Source: Calycina herbarum (Eukaryota > Ascomycota > Leotiomycetes > Helotiales > Pezizellaceae). Taken from it: a stretch of DNA of 64,000 bases. The stretch is taken from the NCBI GenBank assembly GCA_001414485.1, contig LLEY01000181.1, forward strand, positions 57,551-121,550. The letters are read 5' to 3'. The notes below the pieces were generated by a model. The model saw only the letters and a program-made list of their open reading frames with translations, searched no databases and was not told the origin of the DNA. The translations under genes were made by a program, and so were the position numbers. Shown in pieces: positions 34,093 through 44,735 of this stretch (the stretch's first letter is position 1; each line of letters opens with the position of its first letter).

Positions 34093-35434
34093 TCAACAAT
34101 CATAACCCCATCCAACCGACTGGTTGATCTCTGATGCGACCCGAATTCCATGACCCAGCAAATTAAGAGCACCATCCGCAATCGCATTTCCAGTATTAGC
34201 AACAGGAGCTGGGGGAATTCCTCCATTCACACGACTCCGTTGCTCCGCACAGATACTCGCCTGCAAATAATCCTCAGTAAGAACCATATCCCGTTCTCCC
34301 ATCCTCGAAAGAGCAGCTCTCTTGATCGCTACATGCCATTTCTGGTACCAATCGATTTCCTCCATCCTAGAACGTTCTCGGTCTGGAGTTAATCCATCAG
34401 ACCAATAGTACCACACTGATTTGACGACCTCATAGCGAGATGTGACAAGGAAAAGAACCGGCCAGGCGATGATCCAGAGGCATGATAGATAGAAGACCCA
34501 GCGGATCCAGGTTGTCATTCGCCACTGGTTGATTTTACCTGGTGAGTAGACGATCAGGCTGGTGTGAGTGGTCGGGAATGTGACGGAGACATGGCCTCGA
34601 TAATTCGTTTCCGAAACGGCTGCACGAATTAATCTCTCCAGTGTTTCCGTCATATGCCATCGCACCTCACGCTTCAGGGTGAAAGACTTGATGGAGCAGG
34701 GATTTGCCACATAATCCTCGCACCAAGCAGTCAAATAATCCACTCCATCGATCGGTGCCACGGCGGGACTCCAAGATGGAAATCTCGTTCCTCGATAACC
34801 TCTTTTGTTCTCGGGTAGAAATTCCAACTCGCCCGGAGTCGCTCCCACGATGCAGCTTTTGGGCACAATCATGTCTGCTAGACTGAGCTTGTAATTGAAA
34901 TCCGTGATTGTGCTCCTCTCATCCTTGTTATTCCGGCGTGAAGTCTGCGTGTGTGTCCCTTTGATTTGCACATAATATCCTGGAGGGTATTTGGCTTGTT
35001 CCTTGATCAGAGACGTCAAAGCACCTGGTTCGGTGGAATAGTTGGGTAGGTTGGTACGGTATTCGGATCGGCTTTTATCGTGGCTGGAAAAGATGGGGTC
35101 TGGGGGAAGGCTGTATGAGGTTCGTTAGCATGGATACTTGTACGAGTACACGATGTAGATTGAGGCAGCCATACTAATCGGGGCGGTAGATGATACCGTT
35201 GATGGTGTTTCTGCTTGGTCCTTCGGTCGCGGGACCAAGAAGGGCAGAGGAGGAAGGCGTGTCTTCATATGCTGGAAGATCCTCGTCTGGGAATGATTCT
35301 GATTCTGAATCCACCTCGTCCAGGAGGACGGCCGACGACATTGAAGCCGTTTCCGCGTAGTCGGGGGCATCTCGATAGATGCTGGGGGGAGGGTCGGCCG
35401 CGCCCTTTTTGGAGATGCCCTTTTTGGAAGGCAT
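34093..35434 (-). CDS. Conserved membrane-anchored protein of unknown function
   Basis: Two exons (35434-35175, 35110-34093; intron 64 nt) give 425 residues. The N-terminus starts MPSKKGISKKGAADPPP and continues acidic and Ser-rich (SESESFPDEDLPAYEDTPSS), probably disordered. A globular part follows (PPGYYVQIKGTHTQTSRRNN, then DFNYKLSLADMIVPK). A conserved-looking block contains LTAWCEDYVANPCSIKSFTL and REVRWHMTETLERLIRAAVS. A single or hairpin membrane segment is at WIRWVFYLSCLWIIAWPVLF. The C-terminal tail ends GIRVASEINQSVGWGYDC. The same arrangement occurs in fungal proteins annotated only as hypothetical, and I cannot name the domain. The topology suggests a lipid- or membrane-handling role, which is a guess. 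Confidence 0.8.
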
Positions 35435-35944
35435 TTTGATGTTTGAGTAGATTCAGTCTCGAGGGTTGAATTGCGTTCAGTCCTATTGCCCTTCAGGTGC
35501 GACGCTTCGAGTTGTAGCTGTTGATGGTGTGAATTTATATTTACATTGGGGCGCAGCCTGTTGGGTTGGTGTTTTGGGGAGGGCGGGCTATTGTTATGCC
35601 TGGCTTACAGGAACAGGTACAGGTCCCCGTCCAGAATAACATGGTGCCTACTTTTAGCATTTTGAAGCCTATCTTCAAGACTGTCACAGTGTTGAAAGTG
35701 CTGGAAATCCCAGCCTGTGGTGCGATTCCTGGTTCTCGGTTCCATTCGGATGTTGATTTGGGGTACAGGCACAGCGATTGGAAATTGTAGCTTTTTTCTG
35801 AGGGTAAACAACTTGCGCGACACCACCAGTACAGAACCCGAAGAGACAGATGTAGTGGAGCTTGCCGCCAGTCCGCGGGGTACCTTAGCGTTGCTACAAC
35901 ACCATTTTATTGTTTACCCAAGTACAACTCGATAAATCATCACC
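35435..35944. promoter_or_regulatory. Divergent promoter region
   Basis: Lies between the membrane protein (minus) and the F-box-like gene (plus) and should hold both promoters. Frames at 35566-35935 on both strands have no motif. Confidence 0.4.
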
Positions 35945-36868
35945 ATGTCTTCAAACCTCTGCCCCTCTTTACCCCCGGAAATCTGGACCAAAATCCTCGA
36001 AGAACGCTACACAGAATCCTCCGTCGACGAACTCTGGATGTCCCACCGCTTCGTCTGTCGCAATTTCAAAGACGCCGTAGAACATCTATTCCTAAACCGA
36101 CATCTGTCGCAAATCAACATTCATTACGCTCTCGGTGATTCAACTCCCTCTCTGCAAATATCTTGATATTCAACATAATTCCGCACTAACAGAACGACAG
36201 CACCAATTGTAGAGGCGAACGGTTTGTACAGCCAGGAATACCTCCTCTTCGAATTCCTCGGCCTGACCCAAGACCGGCAGCGAGCCATCTTCCGCGCCCA
36301 CGTAGACAGAGATCCCGATGCCTTCAGAAGAGCAAGACTGGCCGATCCCACATACGATAACATCGAGGAGCTCCGGGCAGCATTGCGGGATGCAATAGAT
36401 AAACACGAGAGTCCCGAGTCGATTCTCCATCCCAACCATACCATTGAAATCTACGACGAGTTCAACGACACCCCCATCCCCGGCTTCCGCATCAACCCGA
36501 ATAACTTCCATCTGTTTATGGATTGGAAAGGGATGCTCACCCGCTTTTACGGCGAGAAAAGACATTCTGCACGATTGATTGCAAATGGGACGCCTACGAA
36601 GGGATGTAATAGGCCGGAGATTGCCCCCGGTGTACTGGCGCCCTTGCCGCCCTTTAATAGCGATAATATCCATTGGACACAGGAAGGGCAATGGGATGTA
36701 TATTATAAGACTGCGAGGAGAGCGAGGATTTCGAGGATGTTTGAGGAACGGGGGTTGGTTTGGGTTTGGATGGATGAGCGGTTGCAGGACTTGGAGAGGG
36801 AGAAGTTTCATCATCTGATGATTGAGAAGCATACGAGGGATCCCGAGTATAATGCTGGGAAGAGGTGA
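35945..36868 (+). CDS. F-box-like protein
   Basis: Two exons (intron 36135-36200) give 285 residues. The N-terminus CPSLPPEIWTKILEERYTES fits the start of an F-box (LPxEIWxxI), followed by DELWMSHRFVCRNFKDAVEHLF. F-box proteins link substrates to SCF ubiquitin ligases through Skp1. The C-terminal part (from about residue 80) includes GLTQDRQRAIFRAHVDRDPD and FRINPNNFHLFMDWKGMLTRF. It has no repeat pattern I can assign and probably binds the target. The last 40 residues are charged and helical. Such F-box-plus-unknown proteins are abundant and lineage-specific in filamentous fungi. A 253-codon antisense frame is a shadow. Confidence 0.75.
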
Positions 36869-37339
36869 GGTGTGGGTTGCTTTACATTTGTCCTGTACTT
36901 TTATTGTCCAGTTATATCTATTTGAAAGCATAGTTAGTACTTATTTTATTCTCAGCCGCTCTGGTATCTTTCTCTACCTTTTACCTATATAGACTATAAA
37001 AATCTTACTAACTAATTAATATATGGAAAAGGCGAGAGCTTCTAGAGCGTCTAAGAACTTTTAGTTCTAATTAGTTATAAGATAAGGATTTAGGAATACT
37101 ATTAAAGACACTACTTATAAACTATAATAACTTCTATACTATAGTATATCTAAATAATCTAGTAAATATAAATTATTAATTTAGAAGTAAAGCTATTAGT
37201 TACTAATTTTTCTTTATACTTGAATTCTCTTAATAATCGCAGATATTAATTGTGAGAAATATTATAGAAGAATAATAAAACGAAAACTGTCAGGTTTCAA
37301 GTATAGAGAGATGTATATAAGCCACTTCATTATTCTAGT
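36869..37339. repeat. AT-rich, ORF-free block (RIP-like)
   Basis: From about 36940 to 37330 the sequence is dominated by TA, AT and AA steps with very few CpA or CpG, and no frame remains open. This is how RIP-mutated repeats look in Pezizomycotina. It directly adjoins the 3' end of the heavily broken FAD oxidase. Confidence 0.55.
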
Positions 37340-39025
37340 TCAATTTAACTTGAATCCACCAGGGACCGCTTTTTGAAAAACTCCCCACAGGTCATATCGC
37401 TCACTAGCTTCTAATAACTTTTCCTTGTTTCGCTGCCCATATCCGGTGATGGGATCCTGCCAAGTTGCTGCATAATTCATGTATTTGAATGGATGGAACA
37501 CTCCCATTTCCTTCGATGCCACATCGACATCCTCCACCAACTTCCGTCCAAGTTGATTGATACGTGCATCGTCTTCCGAGTCACTCCAAGTAGCGGTAAC
37601 TAGACAAAGAACAAGTGCACCTTCATTCGGATCGAGTCCCATGGTGTTTCCACCAAGCCCCGCAGTCCTCGAGGTTATCACAGGAGGTATTGGTTGATGT
37701 GTCTAGGAAAATTGAATCCCCGGGATACCAACAACCTGGGAGAGTGAATTGTTCCAGAGGTGAAACGCTTTCGCGAGCATTTGCAAGTCATTTTTGAACG
37801 TGGTGGTAGCCATCAACTGACTACTTTCGGTTAGCAAAAAGATATGTTGCTGCAAGATTTTGGCAACCTACCGAACTCCAGGTGGAGAAAATGCAGCCTG
37901 ATCTATCGAAATGTCCGTCAAATTCGAATTCTCTGTGTACTGAATAACTGGTTTAGAACAGCCAAAAACTCCGAGAATGCTGGAGCATTGCTTTCGGGCT
38001 TGGTGTACTCGTAGTTATTCCCGACACCCACGCCCATCGTTCCGCTATATCCAATACTTTGAATCACAGCGGCATAGGGATCATAATTCGGATTGCCGTT
38101 GAAATCGTAAAATGCTTTGAGGACAGGAAGGGCTTCGGAAATGGCGTAAAATGTCGATCCACCCCACATTTTCCCTTACTCGAAAGTTCTGATGTCAACT
38201 CGAGTTATGATGCCAAAGTTATTTCCGCCACCTCGAAGTGCGATCAACAAGTCGGGATTCTCCCCTTCGTTGGCACTGATAATCTCACCAGAACTCAAGA
38301 CAATCTCGTAGTTTACGATGTTGTCGCAGACGAAGCCAACTCGTGGTGAAAAATAAGCCATTCCACCTATGTAATTTAGCCAGGAAATTATACTCTGATG
38401 GGCGGGCAATAAATACCTCCCAGTGACAGGCCACCTACTCCCACTCCAGCATCCCGACCTCCAGGGACAGCCAAACCCAATTGCATCAAGTTTGAAATAC
38501 ACTTCTTCCCATTTTGCTCCAGGTCCGACAGAAGTAGTTTTCTTGTCTTCACTGATTGAAATTGAGTTTATAGCACTAACGTCGATCACAATTCCACTTT
38601 GGAGATTCGAGTAGCCGTAAATTGCATTTCCGCCAGACCGAATGGCGAAAGGGCATTGAAAGCGGTTGGCAACATTGCTGAAAGTCAACGTTCTTACAGC
38701 TGTAGAGACATCCTTAGAATTCTGAACAGAAATGATGCAAAGTGGCCGAATTTCGATTGCCTGCGCCGCCCAGTAGCTATTGAGTAAGTGGCTTACGATC
38801 CACTGTTGGAGTAGGAGACCTTTCCGTGAAGTGCTATCGACAGCGATTTGCACTGCATTAATCGTCTGTTAGTAATTGGTTTTGAACACCGGTTGTATAG
38901 ACGAGGTCTCAACTTACACAAGCACCTTCTTGGGAAAAATTGAAAGTGGCGTTTTCAAGTGCAAGCGAAGTTGTGAGCAGGGAAGCCAACGCTGAAAAAG
39001 ACAATAATCTGGTAGGGTGTAGCAT
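37340..39025 (-). pseudogene. Berberine-bridge-type FAD-linked oxidase, multiply broken
   Basis: A secreted FAD oxidase of the BBE family, recognised by PFAIRSGGNAIYGYSNLQSG (PP-loop region), the flavin-binding run PGGRDAGVGVGGLSLGG, YFSPRVGFVCDNIVNYEIVL, LRGGGNNFGIITRVDIRTF and the C-terminal VFQKAVPGGFKL. The first exon has a signal peptide (LLSFSALASLLTTSLALE). At least three introns are visible (38867-38931 region, 38366-38415 region, 37817-37872 region). Lesions, all in otherwise conserved sequence: a 1-nt loss near 38793, a 1-nt gain in the C-run 38476-38478, TAA at 38176-38178 (CAA expected, CpA to TpA), a 1-nt loss near 37924, and TAG at 37703-37705. Such enzymes oxidise alcohols or close rings in fungal metabolism. 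Five lesions make this a dead gene, not a sequencing artefact. Confidence 0.85.
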
Positions 39026-39922
39026 TTCTTCAGATACCCAAAAGTCGAAAACGTGGTGCCTCTGCCAATTATGCCGAGTCTGCCGAGTGACTTGTCGACT
39101 TTTAATGGCGATTGATTCCTCATTACGAGGAGGTCCCCGCGGAGAATCGGCACTTGAGGATCAACATCTATGCAAGCATACCATGGACATTTTCGTGGCA
39201 ATACTTGAAGTGCTGAAATTAGAAACTGCCTACAGAAATTGTTAGATGTTACCTTGTTCAATGTTGTACTTTAAATTGGTTGGCAACGGATGCAAATATT
39301 GACAAGGGTATCGGAACTGTCAGAAATCAGGTGATTTGGGGGCCAAATCTTGGTGCTTAATAAGCCCTTGGAACATATTTAGACTGTTTGTCCGTATGGA
39401 CAACTTAGACTCGTAATCATCGAGTCCATCAATATACAGATCAAAACCATCACTTCCATCCCCCATTCTTGACAGGAACACTTCCATGAGCCTTGTACTG
39501 TGAGTGCATTTCTGGCAATGCAAGTGCAGGGCTGTGTTTTGCTACCATTTGGAGCCTGCTTCGTTCGGAAAGAGATCGCCGGACTGTTCAAGATGACAAG
39601 TTGGGTTGTTAATCTAACGATAGTTGGTGGGGTAGGCATTTGCATCGGGGGAGAAGTAGTTCTTCAGCTCGGTGACTCGATGTATACATAGTTATGTATC
39701 ATAATCACTGCAAAGAACAGTCTAGGCGAACTCCAATGAAACTTCATACATACGTGTGCATGACTGCAGATTTAATTTAGTCAAGGATAAGGTGGAATCA
39801 GTTGGCTCCTCCCAGACTTGGAGTATGACGATAGGATGAACTGAAATGAAAGATCTTCCTTTCTATACGAAGGTTCAATCTTTATGAAATCCTGGTAAAT
39901 ATGCTAAACTAGTGTTGATTAT
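39026..39922. other. Intergenic stretch, no supported gene
   Basis: Short frames on both strands (38940-39245, 39379-39645, 39500-39691) without motifs. They may be further remnants of the surrounding decayed genes. Confidence 0.35.
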
Positions 39923-40324
39923 CTAGGGGAAAGAGAAATTCTCAAGAATGAAGCCTTGCTCGTTTACTCCAACGCCCTGAAAGGTCTCGTTTCCTGCGAC
40001 AACTGTGACCAAGTTTGTGAATCTAGAGTACTCGTTTGAGCTCCACTGGTCACTTTCGAAAACCACATTCCGGTGTTCAATCTGGAAAATAAAGTTTCCT
40101 CCATCGGTGGTAGAAAAGCGAACCTCGAATCCCGTACTATTGTCATGAAAATGACCATGCACATTTCCACCATGCGTAAGGGAGAAAAACACCTCCTCGT
40201 TCTTGGTAGTAGAAAATAAAACTTCTCCGGACTTTTCCAACAATGCAGAGGTGTATGTGTGATTGTCGAGGGTAGAAGTGTGAACCCAATAGATCATGGT
40301 GTAGGCTCCAGTCACCATTCTCAT
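39923..40324 (-). CDS. Fragment resembling CrtC / fungal Diels-Alderase-type domain C-terminus
   Basis: An open 133-codon frame with MVTGAYTMIYWVHTSTLDNH near its start and LTHGGNVHGHFHDNSTGFEV in the middle, then FQIEHRNVVFES and GVGVNEQGFILENF. The pattern of beta strands, the WVHTSxLDNxTYTSA-like opening and the HGG...DNSTGF segment recall the C-terminal half of lipocalin-like CrtC proteins. That group includes fungal Diels-Alderases acting in polyketide pathways. This assignment is from memory of family style and is tentative. If right, the N-terminal half is missing, so the gene is truncated, in line with the broken oxidase and P450 on either side. It could also be an intact small protein of another kind. 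Confidence 0.4.
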   Translation of the reverse strand: MRMVTGAYTMIYWVHTSTLDNHTYTSALLEKSGEVLFSTTKNEEVFFSLTHGGNVHGHFHDNSTGFEVRFSTTDGGNFIFQIEHRNVVFESDQWSSNEYSRFTNLVTVVAGNETFQGVGVNEQGFILENFSFP

Positions 40325-40450
40325 CCACCTCCAACTAACTGCAGGTATACCCTAAGTACCCTTAGATCTTCAGCCTTTAAGGCTTTCCCACCTCAGGTAC
40401 ACATCAAATTCAATATCCTCAACCTATTCATTGCTCTACTTACAGCAAAT

Positions 40451-41340
40451 ATGTCATTCCTTCTACCCGGCGTAGACCCTTCTACGATTCCAGCAGGGAA
40501 ACAGCCCGCTGGAGTGATCCCCAACCTCACAAATCCACCCACCCTTAGAGTGCCACTGCTTGCTGTCAGTGTAATCTTGATGGCAATTGCATCTACGTTT
40601 ATATTCGGCTTAAAGACAAGAATTTTGGTTTGGATGATTGTCTTTCACCCCCTCTTGATAAAAGCTTATTTCCACGTTGACTTTATAAGGGTTCATTGTT
40701 GTCGCAACAGTCATATCGTATATCTATACTGGCGCTATATTGGCTAGCACGTTCCTGTACTCGTCTTCTCGCTTGAATCTCACTCACCTGTTTTCTTCTG
40801 AGCTTTAAAGTATTCCCGCCACATATGGGACATTCCCCTTTCCTGGTATCTCGAAACCTCTTATCCGAAGGTGATTATATTGGAGAGTTTGCCTGCGATA
40901 GAAATCTGACAATTTCGTTCCTTTTAGCTCCTCTTCGTCCAATCGATGACCTTGGGCCCGGCGCTTTCTTTTGCGAAAACATCCATCTTCTTGTTTTATC
41001 TCCGGATATTCTCTGTGAATACCAGAAAATACTTCATCTATCCAGCCATTCCATTCACTTTCTGCTTGTACCGGGTCAATTTGGCCTTGCAAAGCTATTT
41101 CTGTGCTCCCAAACCTGGTCAACCGTGGGGATTCGATAATGTCTCGAATTGCGGGAAAAATTCGGTCTTTGCTCCAATCCAGGGGCTTTAAACGTTGTCT
41201 TGGACATATACATTCTTGTTCTGCCAATTCCTCTGATAGCACGCCTTCACATGTCAACCGCAAAAAAAGCTGGCCCAAGTGTTTGTGTACATGTTCGACG
41301 GCCCAAGAACAATACAAACTTGGCACGAACAGGTATGCCC
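40451..41340 (+). pseudogene. Rhodopsin-like seven-TM membrane protein (fungal SAT4/PTH11-type domain), decayed
   Basis: Pieces of one integral membrane protein lie in order on the plus strand. They are an N-terminus with NPPTLRVPLLAVSVILMAIA (TM1), FIVVATVISYIYTGAILAST (TM2/3, at about 40693-40755), a stretch with RHMWDIP, then SFAKTSIFLFYLRIFSVNTR (about 40970-41030), FCLYRVNLALQSYFCAPKPG and NCGKNSVFAPIQG. After a one-base slip near 41182 comes ALNVVLDIYILVLPIPLIAR, and after another slip near 41270-41285, VYMFDG. In this family the KTSIxLFYLRIF and CAPxPGQPW...NCG segments are standard. Introns explain some breaks, but the two slips inside continuous conserved sequence do not. The C-terminal spans are not found. 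Relatives are putative receptors or hydrophobic cluster-associated proteins. Confidence 0.65.
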
Positions 41341-41589
41341 TAAGTCCTTTTTCTTCAAAGCCCCAACTAACATGATATGTGGTCGGGGGGAAGGCCGTTC
41401 CTCATCCACACTTCTACAAATAACCATATCCTCGTCTCGTCAAGAGAACATATGGAAGAACTTATCAACGCCCCCTCGTCGAAACTCTCACTACATGCTG
41501 TCGCGAAGGAGGTGAGAATAGCTAGTCAATTGGATAGAAATCGAAGCTTTGCTAATTAATCGAACGGATTCTGCAACCAAAATACACAA

Positions 41590-42280
41590 TGCATGGGTTA
41601 CAATGGCAAGACCAGAGGGGCGTTGAGGGTACAGGGTTTGTGGGAGCTTTGCGAAGTCTCTTGACTGGGCAATTGCCAACTCTCATGCCATTGCCAGAAA
41701 ACATCATAAGTGATGGACTGAAAACTGAAGTTGAGAATAATAAGAAATCGAATGGTTCGTTGGTAAATTTCGGTCAGAAATGTTGTTATTGACTTGATTT
41801 CAGATACATACCACGTTACCATAGCACCATCGATAAAGAGGATTGTTGCAAGAGCAAACTGCTTCGTCTTTTTTGGGCAAGAGCTCTGTAGGCTTGGAAC
41901 GGTGAAATCTCAGTCAGCAATAATTGCTAGTGTTGTGTAGCTCAGAATTTGGATTTTGTAGAGGCTGAGTTGAGTTTCCCACAGGATGTCATCATCGCAG
42001 CCGAGCTTGTACGATTGGTGCCTACAAGGTTTGCAAAGTGAGTTCATTTGATCTACAAAGTTTTGAAGAAAAACTGATTCCCATAGAATTGCAGCTCATT
42101 ATGTCACAAATTTTGCAAAATTACGACTATAGTCTGCGTGATTTGGATCGTCCGCGGTCGAGAACTTGGCGGACGTCAATCGTGCCTCGCGGAAATCTTT
42201 TTGTTTTATTTCGTAAACGAAAACAAGGTCGCGAGCAAGAACAGAAGGATGAAGAGGCTGGTTGTTCCAATGTGGTTTAG
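41590..42280 (+). pseudogene. Cytochrome P450 remnant
   Basis: Fragments in order resemble a fungal P450 of the ent-kaurene-oxidase/CYP68-like type. YHVTIAPSIKRIVARANCFVFFGQELC (about 41812-41892, split here for length as SIKRIVARANCFVFFGQELC) matches the helix C/D IVARxxNRVFVGxxLCR motif. LDFVEAELSFPQDVIIAAEL plus VRLVPTRFAK (about 41950-42032) matches the following helix. PMELQLIMSQILQNYDYSLR plus IVPRGNLFVLFRKRK (about 42080-42225) matches the C-terminal beta-bulge. The I-helix, ExxR and heme-Cys regions are absent, so about 250 residues were lost. Frames change between pieces. The assignment rests on two short motifs and the tail. Confidence 0.5.
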
Positions 42281-42607
42281 GGTTTATGTTTGGGATATCA
42301 GGCCTTACACTCGTTGTATACTCTTCGGGTTACTCTGTTAAATTTATTTACACACTCTTAGAACACGAGTTGATCAAATAGCAAAGGTTGTTTGAGCTTT
42401 TAGATGTGGATCATGTGCAAAAGAACTTTGTGAGGATAATTGTGAAAGATGGGAATTATGGCGAATTTCTACCCGCGCAGTTGTAGTTTCCCTCCGCAAG
42501 TTACGGAGCGAGACTTTACGGTGACATAATTATGGCTATCCCCCTAAAAGAAAAGTACTCGGCTATTACAAAACTATACTAGCCGTTTGTAAATTCCTTT
42601 CACTCCC
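42281..42607. other. Intergenic stretch
   Basis: Nothing recognised; 3' flank of both the P450 remnant and the next minus-strand gene. Confidence 0.3.
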
Positions 42608-43257
42608 TCAATCATCAGAAACAGGCCAGCCCTCATCATCCAAAAAGTCAAAATCCTTCATCTTCAAAGACGGAAGTCGAAGCACCCCCTCCCCATCAAC
42701 ATGCTCATCACTCTTCCCCGAAAAACCCCCTTCCTTCTTAATCCGATCATAAACATCATTCTCCAAACGTGAAGCGACCAAAGCCGCACTTGAAAACGGC
42801 ACTCGCCACTCCTTCCAAGACTCGATGGTGGGCCAATCATCAAAGTCGATACTTTCATCGACATCATCTGGGGTTTCTCTGGTCCAATGGTGAATTGCGA
42901 CGGTTTTGTCACGTGTGCTTCGATCGTCGAGGACAACGAAAGTGGCTGTCGCTATGGTTTCTTGATGCTCTTCAGGGATGGCTTGGACGAAGGCTTTCAA
43001 GTCGTCGATTGTTGAGGTGAGAAATCCACTTTGAAATGGTTCGAGTGGACCGACGGTCTCTTCGTCGAACTCGTCTTGTGAGGCATCTCGGATGAGACTC
43101 CAGTTGTTTCTTGTGCCTTCTGGTTTTTGAGATTCGACTACGAACTCTTTGATGAGCTAGCAAACGAATATTAGTAGCTTACAAAGTCATCTCTTTTTTC
43201 AACCTCACGTACCTCGAGTGGGATGTTCGCCGTGCAAAAGAATGGAATGCTTGACAT
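42608..43257 (-). CDS. DUF6924-like acidic protein
   Basis: Two exons (43257-43213, 43156-42608; intron 56 nt with GTACGT donor and GCTAG acceptor) close to 197 residues. The short first exon reads MSSIPFFCTANIPLE, the next LIKEFVVESQKPEGTRNNWS. The TADIPL-like opening followed by a 'xNWxxIRD' stretch is how I remember DUF6924 proteins. The middle (ATATFVVLDDRSTRDKTVAI) is a plausible central strand pair. The C-terminal 110 residues are acidic (RETPDDVDESIDFDDWPTIE) and end FLDDEGWPVSDD. There is no signal peptide or membrane segment. Function unknown. No lesion. Confidence 0.7.
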
Positions 43258-43854
43258 GGTCAGTCGTATCAATCCAGCGAATAGGTGTGATTGTGCGCTG
43301 GGTTGTTCGAGGAAAGTGATGTTGGGAAGGGAGAAGAGTTGAGGGTTGGGTATTTAATAGGTGGTTGGCGTTTTCGACGCCACACCATTTTTCGCTTCAG
43401 TGATGTCACTGCCACTCACTGCCACAATTGCTTATTTATAGGATCCCGTAGGAAGCATAAGCATAATATAGGATCACTGAGCCGCAAAGTTAATCGTACC
43501 TGTAAAACAACAGCAACATCTCATTCGCCGACGAAGGCAATACTTGAAACCCAGCAATTTCTAGGTGTTCCTGAGGGATCAGCAAGGGTTGCGTCGATCG
43601 ATCGTGATCGCGGGGTCGTGGGGTATATCTACGTTTAGAACCTTATCTCTAACTTGACAACGCCATTTACTTTTTAAAGAATAGGTTTCAATTGATAGGT
43701 TTCGATTCTACTTTGGCTGAGACTTTACATCTTTCTTGGAGGTTCTATCTTACTTTACTCAATCAACAACAATGTAAAATACAAATGCGCCTAAATACAA
43801 ATACGCCTTATCCCATGCAGTGCCACACAAAAACCGGGGACAGCTGAAAGCCAC
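43258..43854. other. Intergenic stretch
   Basis: No gene supported. The 115-codon plus frame at 43291-43638 is antisense to nothing and lacks motifs. The left part is the promoter of the DUF6924-like gene. Confidence 0.35.
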
Positions 43855-44735
43855 TTAATCCTTCGCTGGGAGAGCGTGGTAACTGATTTTATCCGCTCCA
43901 ACTGTTTGTTTCAGTTAGTCCATTTTCTTTCGAGAGTGCTGGAAGGGATCACTTACTCTGCCAGGTTCCTCCCTTGGTATCTTTGTTGTTTGAGCCGTAG
44001 CAGCTAGAGCCGGTAGCAGCCATCTTCATCATGTACTCGATACACTTATCCTTATCAGGGACGTGGTTGTCTTTGCTCTTGTTGTGAATTTCAACTTGAA
44101 ATAGTTAGTTCTGTCGTGTTCAGTCCAGATTTTCTTTCGCTTACATTCAATGTGTCCAGAGACAAAATTTTTGAGACCAACTCTGCGGCCATTGCCTTCC
44201 AGCTCAAATTGCCATGTTCGAGTACTTGAAAGAACTTTTCCGGGTGCGATGTTGAATGGATTGCCATCATAATCTGCCGCAACACCATTGCAGAAACCAG
44301 TCACTGTATTTTTGTATCCCCTTTGAGTTCAGTTTAGCTGTGTGTTCAGGCCCAAGATGATGGAAATACTTACCAGTACCACGTTCCCTCTTTCTGGAAG
44401 GGCCAAATTCCAGTAGAAGGCGATTGGGAATCTTCAATTGGAATCCACCCAGAAGTTGGCCCACAGGATGATACATAATCAGAAGATCGTGCCTCAATGT
44501 TATCACGCTTGTCGCTTCCAGGAGTAGCATCGGAAATGGTCACGGTGAAGCCATCCTTGCTCTTGAAAGTTTGTGGATTGCGTTTCTCGGTCTTTCCAGG
44601 TGGAGCATCGTCAATGTTAACGACCATTCCATCTTTGCCCTTGAATTGCGTTCGAGTTTCAAGTTCTGTTGATGGGCGAGGAGCTGCAAGGACCGATGCT
44701 GTTGCAGCTAGGAGGAGGAGAAATGAAGAATGCAT
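43855..44735 (-). CDS. Secreted protein with two Kex2-bounded repeats
   Basis: Four exons (introns 44321-44373, 44095-44144, 43902-43956) close to exactly 240 residues. Residues 1-18 (MHSSFLLLLAATASVLAA) are a signal peptide. Residues 29-77 hold two tandem repeats. The first starts FKGKDGMVVNIDDAPPG and ends EKR (51-52 dibasic); the second starts FKSKDGFTVTISDATPG and ends DKR (76-77 dibasic). Each KR is a textbook Kex2 site, so two similar peptides of about 23-25 residues could be released in the Golgi. The remaining domain (from about 78) has four Cys and opens SSCGPTSGWIPIED, with GFCNGVAADYDGNPFNIAPG in the middle and GSSCYGSNNKD near the end. I do not recognise it. It is divergent from the next secreted-protein gene. 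Confidence 0.75.

Noticed and set aside
36170..36931. 253-codon open frame on the minus strand
   Set aside because: Antisense to the F-box-like gene, which has an F-box start and a clean intron; the antisense frame has no motif.
40805..41326. 173-codon open frame on the minus strand
   Set aside because: Antisense to the recognisable rhodopsin-like remnant; no motif of its own.
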